A DNA stretch of 64,000 nt from Hymenobacter artigasi (GCF_012275535.1 NZ_JAAVTK010000001.1:434001-498000); one strand, 5' to 3'; shown: positions 25,129-35,690, numbered from the stretch's first letter. The notes: generated by a model not told the origin, from the sequence alone. Made by a program: numbers and translations.

Positions 25129-26153
25129 GCTACTGTGCCAGCTGCCTGCGCAGGCTGCGAAAGTCTGACGGGGACTTTTGTCTCCCTTGCCGGACGGAGC
25201 TATTCGACGGTGCGCCCGTGAGCAGCCGCCTGGCTTTTGCCTCGCCAGCCCAGGCAACGGCGGCAGAAATTGAAAACTTCCAACGGCTCACCCGGCAAAT
25301 CTCCATTTCGGGCGTGCAGGAAAAATTCTCGCTGGCCCTCAGCGCCGACGAGCCCGGCCGCCTCGAACTGGTAGTACGCGGTGGCACCTACCTACTGAAA
25401 CCCGTGCCACCGGCCAATTTTGGGGCTGTCCAAAGCGTGCCTGCCAACGAGCATTTTACCATGCAGCTGGCGCGGCAGGTATTTAAGCTGCCCACGGCGG
25501 CGTGTGCCCTGCTGCAAATGGCCGACGGCAGCCCTGCCTACCTCACCCGCCGGTTCGACGTGCGGCCCGATGGATTGCGACTGGCCCAGGAAGACTTCGC
25601 CCAGCTAAGCCAGCGGACCGAGCAGGAACACGGCCACAACTACAAGTACGATTTCAGCTACGAAGAAATTGGCCGGCTTCTGAAGAAATACCTGCCTACC
25701 CATTACCTGCCCGAGGCAACGCTTTTCTTCCGCCTCATCCTCTTCAACTACCTTGTTTCAAACGGCGACGCACACCTCAAAAACTTTTCACTATATCGCC
25801 GCTCCGAAACCGGGGAGTACCGCCTCACGCCCGCTTACGACCTGCTGAACACCAGCCTGCACGTGCAGGACGGCAACGGCCTGGCTCTGGGCTTGCTGGC
25901 CAACGACGACGAAACGCCCAGCTTCGCGGCCAACGGCTTTCTGGCGTTCGATGATTTTCTGGAGCTCGGCATTCGCATTGGGCTGCCGCCCAGCCGGGTG
26001 CGCCGCCTGCTGGCCGACATCGTAGGGCATGAAGCAGCCACGCAGGCCCTGCTGGGAAAATCATTCCTCCCGCCAGAGCTGCGCGCCCGCTACGCCGATG
26101 CCCTGGCCAGCCGTCGGCAGCGCCTGCGCTACTCGCTGGCCGGGGCGGCGTAG
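25125..26153 (+). CDS. hipT: HipT serine/threonine kinase toxin
   Basis: A 342-residue HipA-like kinase lacking the N-terminal subdomain. The gatekeeping loop reads QISISGVQEKFSL, with S60-I-S62 as the SIS motif reported for regulatory autophosphorylation in HipT. The catalytic loop is NGDAHLKNFSL and the metal-binding motif is PAYDLLNT, so it should be an active kinase. A Cys pair set, C4-xx-C7 and C19-xx-C22, forms a probable small zinc site, which is common in Bacteroidota HipT. The known HipT phosphorylates TrpS; the target here is unknown. The ATG at 25125 overlaps the hipS stop; in-frame sequence further upstream lies in hipS. Confidence 0.9.
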   Translation: MSYCASCLRRLRKSDGDFCLPCRTELFDGAPVSSRLAFASPAQATAAEIENFQRLTRQISISGVQEKFSLALSADEPGRLELVVRGGTYLLKPVPPANFGAVQSVPANEHFTMQLARQVFKLPTAACALLQMADGSPAYLTRRFDVRPDGLRLAQEDFAQLSQRTEQEHGHNYKYDFSYEEIGRLLKKYLPTHYLPEATLFFRLILFNYLVSNGDAHLKNFSLYRRSETGEYRLTPAYDLLNTSLHVQDGNGLALGLLANDDETPSFAANGFLAFDDFLELGIRIGLPPSRVRRLLADIVGHEAATQALLGKSFLPPELRARYADALASRRQRLRYSLAGAA

Positions 26154-26185
26154 TCGTTTTGCCCGAATATGCGTTTAGGGGCATC

Positions 26186-27241
26186 ATGCACTATTACCTC
26201 CTGCTCACGCTGCGCATTATTACCGGAATGGGTGGCGTGGTATTGGTCATTACCACGCTGTCGGCGGCCATTCGCTCGTTCATTCTGCCCCGCAACGAAG
26301 TGGTGCGGATGAACGTGTGGGCCTTCATGGGCATCCGCACCATTTTTGACGCGGCGGCCCGGCTGGCCAATTCGTACGAGCGGCGCGACAAAATTATGGC
26401 TCACTACGCCCCGGTGGCGCTGGTGGCGCTGCCCGTATTCTGGGAAGGCCTTGTGAGCCTGGGCTACACCAGCCTGTACTGGGCGCTGGGCGAGGGCACC
26501 TGGAAGCAGTGCTACGAGCTGAGCAGCAGCTCGCTGCTCACGCTGGGCACCACCGATAGCCACCACCTGCTCATTTCGGCCCTCAGCTATTCCGAGGCTA
26601 CGCTGGGCCTGCTGCTGCTCACGCTGCTCATCTCCTACCTGCCCACCATCTACCAGGCGTTTTCGCGGCGCGAGGCCACGGTGGCGCTGCTGGAGTTGCG
26701 GGCCGGTACGCCACCCACGGCCGCCTGCCTGCTCACCTGGCTCAACCACGACGGCTCGGTGCAGAACGACGACCAGCAGTGGGCCGAATGGGAGCGCTGG
26801 TTTGTGGAGATTGAGGAAAGCCACACCTCGCTGCCCGTTCTCTCGTTCTTCCGCTCGCCGCAGCCGGGCCGCTCCTGGGTCACGGCCGGCGGGCTGATTC
26901 TGGACACGGCCGCCCTGCTCTTTGCCGCCGTGGACGGCCCCCAGCCCCGGCAGGCCCAGATTACCTTCAAGGCCGGCTGCCTGGCCCTAAACCGGGTGTA
27001 CCGCTTTTTCGACAACAAGGCCGGGGCTGAGCCCAGCAGCCTCCTATCCGCCGAAGAAGACGCGCCGAACCGGGCCGACTTCGACCTGACCTGCGCGGAG
27101 CTGACCGGGCACGGACTGAAAATCTGTGAAGACCGGGCGGATGCCTGGCGGCGCTACTGCGAGCTGCGCAGCCGCTATACCACGGCCCTTCGTTTCCTGG
27201 CCAAGCTCACCATGGCACCGGGAGCCAGAAGCGGCACCTGA
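26186..27241 (+). CDS. Membrane protein with an ion-channel-like pore region
   Basis: A 351-residue protein from the ATG at 26186. Hydrophobic helices lie at about 3-27, 76-103 and 140-163. Between the last two is YELSSSSLLTLGTTDSHH, which recalls the pore loop of two-helix potassium channels (TxTTxGYGD) but lacks the GYG filter. The last helix ends ISYLPTIYQAFSRRE, a channel-like inner helix followed by a soluble C-terminal half of ~185 residues with no recognised domain. No partner gene is evident; it starts 32 bases after hipT and may be partly co-transcribed with it. Function is not assigned. Confidence 0.7.
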   Translation: MHYYLLLTLRIITGMGGVVLVITTLSAAIRSFILPRNEVVRMNVWAFMGIRTIFDAAARLANSYERRDKIMAHYAPVALVALPVFWEGLVSLGYTSLYWALGEGTWKQCYELSSSSLLTLGTTDSHHLLISALSYSEATLGLLLLTLLISYLPTIYQAFSRREATVALLELRAGTPPTAACLLTWLNHDGSVQNDDQQWAEWERWFVEIEESHTSLPVLSFFRSPQPGRSWVTAGGLILDTAALLFAAVDGPQPRQAQITFKAGCLALNRVYRFFDNKAGAEPSSLLSAEEDAPNRADFDLTCAELTGHGLKICEDRADAWRRYCELRSRYTTALRFLAKLTMAPGARSGT

Positions 27242-27539
27242 CGCCCGCCGGAGGGCAATTTCGGGTCGCAACCCGGTGCCCGCTCAGCCAGGGCGCCAAG
27301 GACAACCATATGCCTCCTAACGGCTTGGTTTGAATATATTTTGCGCAGATAAACCCGCCTGAAGCAGCCGTAGAAGGGCTTTTGCATAATTTCTGCAAGA
27401 AGGAGGACTACGCCCTGAACAATGATAATAGTCAGGCGCTGGAATATTGTTTAATTTACACCCCTGATTTACCGGGCTTATTGCATTCTGTTTTTCATTT
27501 TCCCTCACCCTCTTCCCCCAACCCTATTTCCAAACATCT
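27242..27539. other. Non-coding gap before the giant adhesin-like gene
   Basis: About 298 bases become A/T-richer toward the downstream gene (from about 27320) and probably carry its promoter. No exact TAnnTTTG or hairpin was found, and no coding sequence is supported. Confidence 0.5.
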
Positions 27540-30500
27540 ATGCACACACCTTTTCTAAGCAATCGGCTGGGCCGGTGGCTGGCGGTAACGCTGCTGGCGC
27601 TGATGAGCGCCACGACGGCACGCGCCCAGCTCACGGGCACCAAGGCCATCCCCGCAGACTATGCCACCGTGGCCGCAGCCATCACGGCCCTCAATGCTCA
27701 GGGCGTGGGGGCGGGCGGCGTCACGTTCAACGTGCCGGCCGGCTACACCGAAACCTTTGCCGCGCCCACGGCCGGGGCCATTACGGCCAGCGGCACCAGC
27801 GCCAATCCCATTGTATTCCAGAAATCGGGCACCGGCGCCAACCCAGTCATTACGGCCGGGGTGGGCACCAGCACCACGGCCGACGCGATTATATCGCTGG
27901 CGGGTTCCGACTACGTGACCTTTAACGGCATCGACCTGACCGACCCCACCAGCAATGCCACGGCCACCACGGCCATGGAGTTTGGCTTCCTGCTGGGGCG
28001 CAACGGCGCCGGGGCCACGCTGGATGGCACCAACAACAATACCGTGCGCAACAGCACCATTACGCTGCAGCGGGCCTACACCAGCACCACCAACAACACG
28101 CCCTACGGCATTTTTGCCACGGCCGGAACAGTAGCGGTGCCCTTCACGGCCCTGAGCGCCACCAGCGCCACGGCGGCGGGCCAAAGCTCGGGCAACACCT
28201 TTGCGGGCAACACCATTCAGAACGTGAACGGCGGCATTTATCTGCAAGGTTTGGCTGATGCGACTCCTTACACCAACTACGACCAAGGCAACACGGTGGG
28301 CGGCACCACGGCAGCAGCCGGTAACACCGTGCAGAACTACGGCGGGGCGGCTACGCAGGCCTACGGCGTGCGGCTGCAGTACCAGAACAACTTGGTGGCC
28401 AGTTACAATACGGTGGCCAACGCTGCCAGCGGCGGCGTGGCCGGGGCCAACACCCTCTACGGCATCTACGTGCAAAGCGGCATCAACACCACCAGCACCA
28501 TGACGCGCAACACCATTACGCTGGTGCAGGCGACTAACAGCAGCCAGGTGGGCGGTATTTACAACGCCACCTCGGGCACGGGGGCGCTGACCATCGACTT
28601 CAACACCTTCAACCTGACCTCGACGGCCAGCACGGGCACCTTCTACAACTGCTACAACAGCGGCGCGTTCTCGACCGCAGGCAGCACGGTGCTTTCGTTT
28701 AGCAACAACACCATCAGCCACACGGCGACGGGGGCCGCCACCAACTCGTTCTACGCATTTTACAACAGCGGCACCATCGCGGGCACGTCGAACTTCAACA
28801 ACAACCAGTTTTTGAACGCGGCCAACACCGTGACCAGCACGGGCACTATGGCGCTGGTGTACAACACCAACAGCAGCACGGGGCCGATTAACCTGCAAAA
28901 CAACCAGTGGACGCTGAACCGCACCGGCGCCAGCGGCTCGGTATATGGCTATTTCAACGGGTCGTCGCCGACCGGCACGCACACGTTCACCGGCAACAAC
29001 TTCTCGAACATCACCGTGGCGGGCACGAGCGCCGTCTACGGCTTCTACGTACTGACCTCGATTACGCAGCTGCAAACCATCACGGGCAACACCATGACGA
29101 ACATCGTGGGGGGCTCGGGCGCCACGGGGCCGCTGTACATCTCCTATGGAGCGAGCGGCTCGGTTATTTCGGGCAATACCGTGACCGGCATTAGCGGCAC
29201 GGGCCCGGTTTACGGCATCTACACGGGAGCTTCCTTTTACGGCGGCAACATCAACGGCAACACCGTGGGCAACGTGTCGTCGTCGGGGGCCAGCAGCACA
29301 GCGTATGGCCTTTCGATTGGGGCCAACACGGCGGGCACCACCGTCAACCTCTACACCAACAAAGTGTATGGCGTGGCCAGCAGCGGCGTCACGGGCACGG
29401 CCTACGGGCTGTACCTGTCGAACACCGGCACCTACAACATCTACAACAACCTGATTGGCGGCATCACGGCCCCGGCATCATCGAGCAACCCGGCTACGGC
29501 GGGCCTGTACATTTCGACGGGCACTACGGTCGCGGCCAGCTTCAACACCATTTACCTGGCCGGCACCAGCAGCGCCAGCGGCTTTGGCTCGGCGGGCATT
29601 TATGCCAGCACCACGCCCACCCTCACGCTCACCAACAACATTGTGGCCAACGCCTCGGTGGCCACCGGCGCGGGCGTGGTAGCGGCTTATCGCCGCAGCA
29701 GCACCACGCTCACGACCTACGCGGCCGCGTCGAACAACAACATGTTTTACGGCGGCACGCCGGGCACCAGCCAGGCCATCTTCACCGATGGCACCAACAC
29801 CTACGCCACGCTGGCCGCTTACAAGACGGCCATGGCCACCCGCGACCAGGCCGCGGTGACGGAACTGCCCACCTTTGCCAGCACCACGGGCACCGACGCA
29901 ACCTTCCTGCACTTCGCGGCCGGGGCCAGCACCCAGGCCGAGAGCGGCGGCATTCCGGTCACGGGCATCACAACCGACTACGACGGCGACACACGCAATG
30001 CCACCACCCCCGACATTGGGGCCGATGAGGGCAGCTTCTCGCCGGCCGTGGCCATCACCGTAACGAGCACCGCCTACACCCAGAACAACACGCCCACCAG
30101 CGTGAGCCAGACCGACCAGCAGGTGACGGGCGTGGTGATAACCACCAGCGGCCAGCTGAACCCGCCCGTGCTGAACAGCATTTCGTTCAACATCGGCAGC
30201 ACCAGCCTGACCAACATCAGCAACGCCAAGCTCTACAGCTCGGGCAGCAGCACGTTCTCGCTGGCCTCGGCCACGCTGCTGCCCACCACGGGCAGCGTGG
30301 CGTCGCCCACCTTCACGCTCACCCTGACCACGCCGCCGGCGCTGGCCACGGGCAGCAACTACTTCTTCCTGACGTACGACATTCCGGCCACGGCTACTTC
30401 GGGGGCCACCGTGGCCTCGACGGCCACGGCCGTGAACGTGGGCGGCACCGCCTACACGCCCACCCTGAGCGGGGCCGCCGGCTCGCGCCTCATCATCGGG

Positions 30501-33500
30501 CCGCTCAACGGGACGTACTACATCACGGGTACGGTGGGCTCGTCGCCCGACCCACTCAAGGAATTTGCCAGCCTCACGGCGGCCTTCGCGGCCTACGGCA
30601 GCCGGGCCATGACCGGGCCGGTGAGCTTCGTGCTGCGCGATGCTGCCTACAGCACGGGCGAGACGTTCCCGCTGGTGCTCAATGCCAACCCATCGGCCAG
30701 CGCAACCAATACGCTCACCATCAAGCCCGGCACGGGCGTGAGCCCGACTATCTCGGGCAGCGTGGTTACGGGCGCGGTGCTGAAAATCAACGGCGCGGAC
30801 TACGTGACGATTGACGGCTCGAACGCCGGCACCACCAGCCAGAACCTGACCATCACCAACACCAGCGCTACCGGCAGCGGCAACGCGGTGCTGTGGCTGG
30901 CGGCCGCCTCGGCCACCGACGGCGCAACCAACAACGTGGTGAAGAACACCAACATCACGGGCAGCCTCGGCGGCAGCTTCCCGCAGTTCACGGTGTTCGT
31001 GGGCGGCGGCGGCGTGAGCGTGACCGCGCCCACCACCAGCACCCCGGCGGCAAACTCCAACAATACCTTCGCCAACAACATCATTACCAAGGGCTACTAC
31101 GGGGTGTTTGTGTTTGGGGTATCGGCCACCGTGCTCGACCAGGGCAACGCCTTCACGGGCAACCAGATTGGGCAGGCAGCCAGCGGCACCGGCTTCGGCC
31201 AGGAAGGCCTGCGGGTGGTGTACCAGCAGGGCCTGAGCGTGACGGGCAACGACATTCAGAACATCACCAGCGGCACGACTACTTCCAACCTGTACGGCTT
31301 TTTCCTGGCCGACAGCAAGGGCAGCGTTATCAGCCGCAACGCGGTGCACGGCATCAGCTACACGGGCACCAGCATCACGAAGGTGTGGGGCATTAATACG
31401 AGCATCAGCGCCTTTATTACGGCGGCCAATGCCAGCGCCAACCGCTTCGATAACAACCTGGTGTACGGCATCAACTCGACGGCTACCAGCGCCACCTGGA
31501 ACACGGTGGGCCTGAACCTGGGCGGCGGCTACGGCGACCAGATTGTGTACAACACGGTGTACCTGAGCGGCCAGCTGAGCGCGGCCAGCGGCACGGCCGG
31601 CTCGGCCGCCTTTGCCAACGGCAACCCCAGCGTGACCAGCGTGGCCACCAGCCTCGATGTGCGCAACAACATCTTCAGCATCATCGGCGGCACGGCCGGC
31701 ACCACCACTACCCCACTGTATGCCAGCTACACCTACGGCGCGAACTACACGGGCAGCACCCTGAACTACAACGACCTGTATGTGACGGCGGGCGCTACCG
31801 GCCTGGCCGTTATTGGCCACCTGGGCACCAGCTCCACCACTGGCGACTACGCCACGCTGGCCGCCTGGCAAACCGCTACCAGCCAGGAAGCCAACTCGGT
31901 GAGCGCCGACCCGCAGTTTACGCAGGTCGCGACGGCCCCCTACAACCTGGCCCCCGCCAACGTAGCCCTGAACAACGTGGCCACGCCCATCAGCGGCATC
32001 ACGACGGACTACACCGGCGCTACCCGCGGCACGACGCCCGACATCGGCGCGGTTGAGTTTACGCCGGTAACGGTTGACCTGGCAGCGGCGGCACTGGTTG
32101 CCCCGGCCACCACCAGCACCTGCTACGGCACGGCCGAGCCCGTGAGCGTGAGCATCCGCAACGCCGGCGCGGCTACCCTGAACTTCGCCACCACCCCGGC
32201 CACCATCACGGTAGTGGTGACGCTGCCCGGCGGCGGTACCACCAGCCTGACCGGCACGGTGAGCACCGGCTCGCTGGCCTCGGGCGCCACCCAGACCGTG
32301 GTACTGTCCACTACGCTGAACATGAGCACGGTGGGCACCTACTCGTTTGCCATCACGGCCACGGTTACCGGCGACCAGAACACCAGCAACGACGCGCTGA
32401 CCCCTGCCCCCACCCGCACGGTGGTGGCCCCGGTGGCGGGTACGCTGGCTCCGGCCAGCTTCACCATCTGTGTGAGCGGCACGGCGGCCCTCACCCTCAC
32501 GGGCGCGGCCAACGGCAGCATCCAGTACCAGAGCAGCCCCGATAACGTGACGTTTACGGACATTGCCGGCGCGACCAGCGCGACGTACACCACGCCCGTG
32601 CTCACGGCCACTACCTACTTCCGCGCCCAGGTGCGCTGCAACACCGGCACGGCTACGTCCAACGTGAGCACCATCACGGTGAACAACCCGCTGGTGGCTT
32701 CTGCCACCACGCCGGTCAGCATCTGCTCGGGCAGCACGGCTACGCTCACGGCCACGGCTTCGACGGGCGCTTCGGTGCGCTTCTTCGATGTGGCCACGGG
32801 CGGCACGGCCCTGGCTACGGCCGGCAGCTACACTACGCCGGCCCTCACGGCTTCGGCTACTTACTATGCCGAAGCCTTTTCGGGCGGCAGCAGCGTGACG
32901 GGCCTGGCCGACAGCGGCGCGGGCAATGGCACGTTCACCCAATCGACCTCGACGGACTATCCGCTGGGCTTTGCGGTAACGCAGGCGGGCACCCTGACTT
33001 CGGTTGATGTGTACCCGACGGCCGTGGGCACCCTCACCATTCGCCTGTACAGTGTGAATGGCACCCAGCCGGCCGGCGCGACTACGGCAGTGGCCGGCAC
33101 CGATGTGACCATCACGGTAACGGCCGCGCAGGTGGGCACCAAAGTAACGGTACCCCTGAACTATGCCCTGACGCCGGGCGACTACAAGCTCTCGAACCTG
33201 CTGGGTGGCCTGGGCCGCTTCAGCACGTACTCGGGCACTTATCCCCTGACTTCGGCCGATGGCGTGGTTTCGGTGAAAGGGTCGTACACCTTCTTCACCT
33301 CGACTTCTTACTCGAACACGACCTACAACAGCTTCTTCAACCTGGCCTTTAATAATGAGTGCGTGGGCGGAGCTACCCGCACCGCCATTCAGGTGAACGT
33401 GACGCAGCCGGCTACGGCCAGCTTCACGGCTGCTACGGGCAGCAGCTGCGGCACTTCGGCCGTCGCGCTGGCGGGCTCGGTGGGCGGCTCGGCCACGGGT

Positions 33501-35669
33501 GGCACCTACACCACCAGCGGCACGGGCACCTTCTCGCCCAATGCTACTACGCTGACCGCCAGCTACACGCCCTCGGCGGCGGATGTGGCGGCCGGCACGG
33601 TAACCATCACGCTGACCTCGGCGGGCTCGACGCCCTGCCCGGCCGCTACGGCCACCTTCACGCTGAGCATCAGCCCGGCTCCGGTAGCCAGCTTCAGCTA
33701 CCCGGCTGCTACCACGTATTGCGCTGGCAGCACCAGCACCGTTTCGCCCACGCTGGGCACGGGGGCCACGGCCGGTACATTCTCCTCCACCACGGGCCTG
33801 AGCATCAACGCCACCACCGGCATTATCACGCTCAGCACTTCCACGGCCGGCACCTACACCGTAACCAATACGGTGGCCGCCAGCGGGACCTGTGCCGCCG
33901 TTTCGGCTACGACTTCGGTAACCATTGCGCCGGCTGCTTCGGCGGCGTTTGCTTACGCCACGGGCACGTTCTGCGCCAGCGGCACCAACCCCACGCCTAC
34001 CGTGACTGGTACCAGCGGCGGCACGTTCAGCTCCACCACGGGCCTGAGCATCAACGGCACCACGGGCGCCATCAACCTGAGCGCCTCGACCCTGGGCACC
34101 TACACCGTGACCTACACGGTGGCCGGCGCCTGCGGCACCTCGGCCACGGCTTCGGTGACCATCACGGCGGCTCCGGTTGCTACGTTCTCCTACCCGGCCG
34201 CTACCACGTATTGCGCGGGCAGCACCAGCACGGTTTCGCCCACGCTGGGCACCGGCGCTTCGGCGGGCACGTTCACTTCGACCACGGGCCTGAGCATTAA
34301 CGCCACTACCGGCGTTATCACGCTCAGCACTTCCACGGCCGGCACCTACACGGTGACCAACTCGATTACGGCTTCGGGCTCGTGCGCAGCGGCTACGGCC
34401 ACCACTTCGGTGACCATCACGCCGGCCACCACGGCCACGTTCGCCTACTCGGGCGCTACGTTCTGCGCCACCGGCACCAACCCCACCGCTACGGTGACGG
34501 GCACGGCCGGCGGCACGTTCAGCTCCACTGCGGGCCTGAGCCTGAACGCCACCACGGGCGCCATCAACCTGAGCGCCTCGACCCTGGGCACCTACACCGT
34601 GACTTACACGGTTGCCGGTGCCTGCGGTAGCTCGGCCACGGCTTCGGTGACCATCACCGCCGGCCAGGTTGCTACGTTCAGCTACGGCACGGCATCGACC
34701 TACTGCGTGAGCGGCACCACTGCCCCGGCCGTGGTACTGGGCACGGGAGCTTCGGCCGGTACGTTCACGTCCACCACGGGCCTGAGCCTGAGCGCCACCA
34801 CCGGCGCTATCACGCTGGCCTCGTCGACGCCCGGCACCTACACCGTGACCAACACGGTGGCCGCCGCCGGTGGCTGCGCCGCCGCCACGGCCACCACCAC
34901 GGTGACCATCACGGCTGCTCCGACGGCTACGTTCAGCTACGCCACCACCACGGGCTGCGCGGGTTCGACCACGGCGGTAACGCCCACGCTGGGCACCGGC
35001 GCTTCGGCCGGCACTTACTCCTCGACCAACGGCCTGGTGATTAACGCCACCACCGGCGCTATCACCTTGGCTACCTCCACGGCCGGCACCTACACCGTGA
35101 CCAACACGGTGGCCGCCGCCGGCGGTTGCACCGCTGCTACGGCCACGGCCACCTTCACGGTGAACCCGCGCCCGGCCACGCCCACCCTCAGCGTGGTGTA
35201 CAACGGCACCACGACGACGCTGACCTCCAGCGCCACGACTGGCAACCAGTTCTTCCTCAACGGCGTGGCCATTGCCGGCGCGACGGGCCAGACCTACGTG
35301 GTGAACGGCCTGCCCGCTCAGTACGGCTCCTACACCGTGACCACCACCAATGCCAACGGCTGCGTTTCGCTGCCCTCGACCCCACGGGTTATCACGGCGG
35401 CCCGCAACGGCATTGCCGGGACCAGCCTGCTGGTGTATCCCAACCCCACGCCCACGGGCCAGGTAACCCTGGAGCTGACCGGCTACCGCCTCGCTACCCA
35501 GCTCACGGTGCTTGATGCGCTGGGCCGGGTTATCCTCAGCGAGCTGCTGCCGGCCAATGCCGGTACCGCCACCCGCACCCTCGACCTGACGGGGGTGGCC
35601 ACGGGCGTGTACCTGCTGCGCCTGCGCAACACCGACGGCGTGGAAACCCGTCGCCTGGTACGCGAGTAA
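27540..35669 (+). CDS. Giant T9SS-exported adhesin-like protein with beta-helix and Ig-like repeats
   Basis: A 2,709-residue secreted protein. The signal peptide ends near TTARAQ. Two right-handed beta-helix regions follow (about 35-830 and 1000-1500), rich in Gly, Asn, Thr and Ser with recurring NNTI and YGI patterns. Between them is a strand-rich BNR-associated domain (about 840-985, TAYTQNNTPTSVSQTDQQVT). A CARDB-like and Ig-like section covers about 1510-2040. Six tandem Cys-containing Ig-like repeats cover about 2051-2541. The C-terminal sorting domain (about 2630-2709; LLVYPNPTPTGQVTLEL, ending GVYLLRLRNTDGVETRRL) directs T9SS export and surface attachment. The function is probably adhesion or polymer binding. 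It is transcribed alone, with a strong terminator after it. Confidence 0.9.
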   Translation: MHTPFLSNRLGRWLAVTLLALMSATTARAQLTGTKAIPADYATVAAAITALNAQGVGAGGVTFNVPAGYTETFAAPTAGAITASGTSANPIVFQKSGTGANPVITAGVGTSTTADAIISLAGSDYVTFNGIDLTDPTSNATATTAMEFGFLLGRNGAGATLDGTNNNTVRNSTITLQRAYTSTTNNTPYGIFATAGTVAVPFTALSATSATAAGQSSGNTFAGNTIQNVNGGIYLQGLADATPYTNYDQGNTVGGTTAAAGNTVQNYGGAATQAYGVRLQYQNNLVASYNTVANAASGGVAGANTLYGIYVQSGINTTSTMTRNTITLVQATNSSQVGGIYNATSGTGALTIDFNTFNLTSTASTGTFYNCYNSGAFSTAGSTVLSFSNNTISHTATGAATNSFYAFYNSGTIAGTSNFNNNQFLNAANTVTSTGTMALVYNTNSSTGPINLQNNQWTLNRTGASGSVYGYFNGSSPTGTHTFTGNNFSNITVAGTSAVYGFYVLTSITQLQTITGNTMTNIVGGSGATGPLYISYGASGSVISGNTVTGISGTGPVYGIYTGASFYGGNINGNTVGNVSSSGASSTAYGLSIGANTAGTTVNLYTNKVYGVASSGVTGTAYGLYLSNTGTYNIYNNLIGGITAPASSSNPATAGLYISTGTTVAASFNTIYLAGTSSASGFGSAGIYASTTPTLTLTNNIVANASVATGAGVVAAYRRSSTTLTTYAAASNNNMFYGGTPGTSQAIFTDGTNTYATLAAYKTAMATRDQAAVTELPTFASTTGTDATFLHFAAGASTQAESGGIPVTGITTDYDGDTRNATTPDIGADEGSFSPAVAITVTSTAYTQNNTPTSVSQTDQQVTGVVITTSGQLNPPVLNSISFNIGSTSLTNISNAKLYSSGSSTFSLASATLLPTTGSVASPTFTLTLTTPPALATGSNYFFLTYDIPATATSGATVASTATAVNVGGTAYTPTLSGAAGSRLIIGPLNGTYYITGTVGSSPDPLKEFASLTAAFAAYGSRAMTGPVSFVLRDAAYSTGETFPLVLNANPSASATNTLTIKPGTGVSPTISGSVVTGAVLKINGADYVTIDGSNAGTTSQNLTITNTSATGSGNAVLWLAAASATDGATNNVVKNTNITGSLGGSFPQFTVFVGGGGVSVTAPTTSTPAANSNNTFANNIITKGYYGVFVFGVSATVLDQGNAFTGNQIGQAASGTGFGQEGLRVVYQQGLSVTGNDIQNITSGTTTSNLYGFFLADSKGSVISRNAVHGISYTGTSITKVWGINTSISAFITAANASANRFDNNLVYGINSTATSATWNTVGLNLGGGYGDQIVYNTVYLSGQLSAASGTAGSAAFANGNPSVTSVATSLDVRNNIFSIIGGTAGTTTTPLYASYTYGANYTGSTLNYNDLYVTAGATGLAVIGHLGTSSTTGDYATLAAWQTATSQEANSVSADPQFTQVATAPYNLAPANVALNNVATPISGITTDYTGATRGTTPDIGAVEFTPVTVDLAAAALVAPATTSTCYGTAEPVSVSIRNAGAATLNFATTPATITVVVTLPGGGTTSLTGTVSTGSLASGATQTVVLSTTLNMSTVGTYSFAITATVTGDQNTSNDALTPAPTRTVVAPVAGTLAPASFTICVSGTAALTLTGAANGSIQYQSSPDNVTFTDIAGATSATYTTPVLTATTYFRAQVRCNTGTATSNVSTITVNNPLVASATTPVSICSGSTATLTATASTGASVRFFDVATGGTALATAGSYTTPALTASATYYAEAFSGGSSVTGLADSGAGNGTFTQSTSTDYPLGFAVTQAGTLTSVDVYPTAVGTLTIRLYSVNGTQPAGATTAVAGTDVTITVTAAQVGTKVTVPLNYALTPGDYKLSNLLGGLGRFSTYSGTYPLTSADGVVSVKGSYTFFTSTSYSNTTYNSFFNLAFNNECVGGATRTAIQVNVTQPATASFTAATGSSCGTSAVALAGSVGGSATGGTYTTSGTGTFSPNATTLTASYTPSAADVAAGTVTITLTSAGSTPCPAATATFTLSISPAPVASFSYPAATTYCAGSTSTVSPTLGTGATAGTFSSTTGLSINATTGIITLSTSTAGTYTVTNTVAASGTCAAVSATTSVTIAPAASAAFAYATGTFCASGTNPTPTVTGTSGGTFSSTTGLSINGTTGAINLSASTLGTYTVTYTVAGACGTSATASVTITAAPVATFSYPAATTYCAGSTSTVSPTLGTGASAGTFTSTTGLSINATTGVITLSTSTAGTYTVTNSITASGSCAAATATTSVTITPATTATFAYSGATFCATGTNPTATVTGTAGGTFSSTAGLSLNATTGAINLSASTLGTYTVTYTVAGACGSSATASVTITAGQVATFSYGTASTYCVSGTTAPAVVLGTGASAGTFTSTTGLSLSATTGAITLASSTPGTYTVTNTVAAAGGCAAATATTTVTITAAPTATFSYATTTGCAGSTTAVTPTLGTGASAGTYSSTNGLVINATTGAITLATSTAGTYTVTNTVAAAGGCTAATATATFTVNPRPATPTLSVVYNGTTTTLTSSATTGNQFFLNGVAIAGATGQTYVVNGLPAQYGSYTVTTTNANGCVSLPSTPRVITAARNGIAGTSLLVYPNPTPTGQVTLELTGYRLATQLTVLDALGRVILSELLPANAGTATRTLDLTGVATGVYLLRLRNTDGVETRRLVRE
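33690..35163 (+). repeat. Six tandem Ig-like repeats in an ABABAA order
   Basis: Each unit is ~80-85 residues and holds two Cys, one in the opening strand (YC or FC) and one near AxGxC. Units 1 and 3 are near-identical, as are units 2 and 4, so a two-unit block of roughly 480 bases appears duplicated. Units 5 and 6 are A-like. Similarity is high at the DNA level. Confidence 0.85.
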
Positions 35670-35690
35670 TCGCGGGTAGACCACCCATTG

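Noticed and set aside
29478..35684. A 2,068-codon open frame on the minus strand opposite the giant adhesin-like gene
   Set aside because: Its translation is Arg/Gly/Ala-rich and without domains, and it mirrors the repetitive G+C-rich plus-strand gene, which has a signal peptide and a sorting domain. It is a composition artefact.
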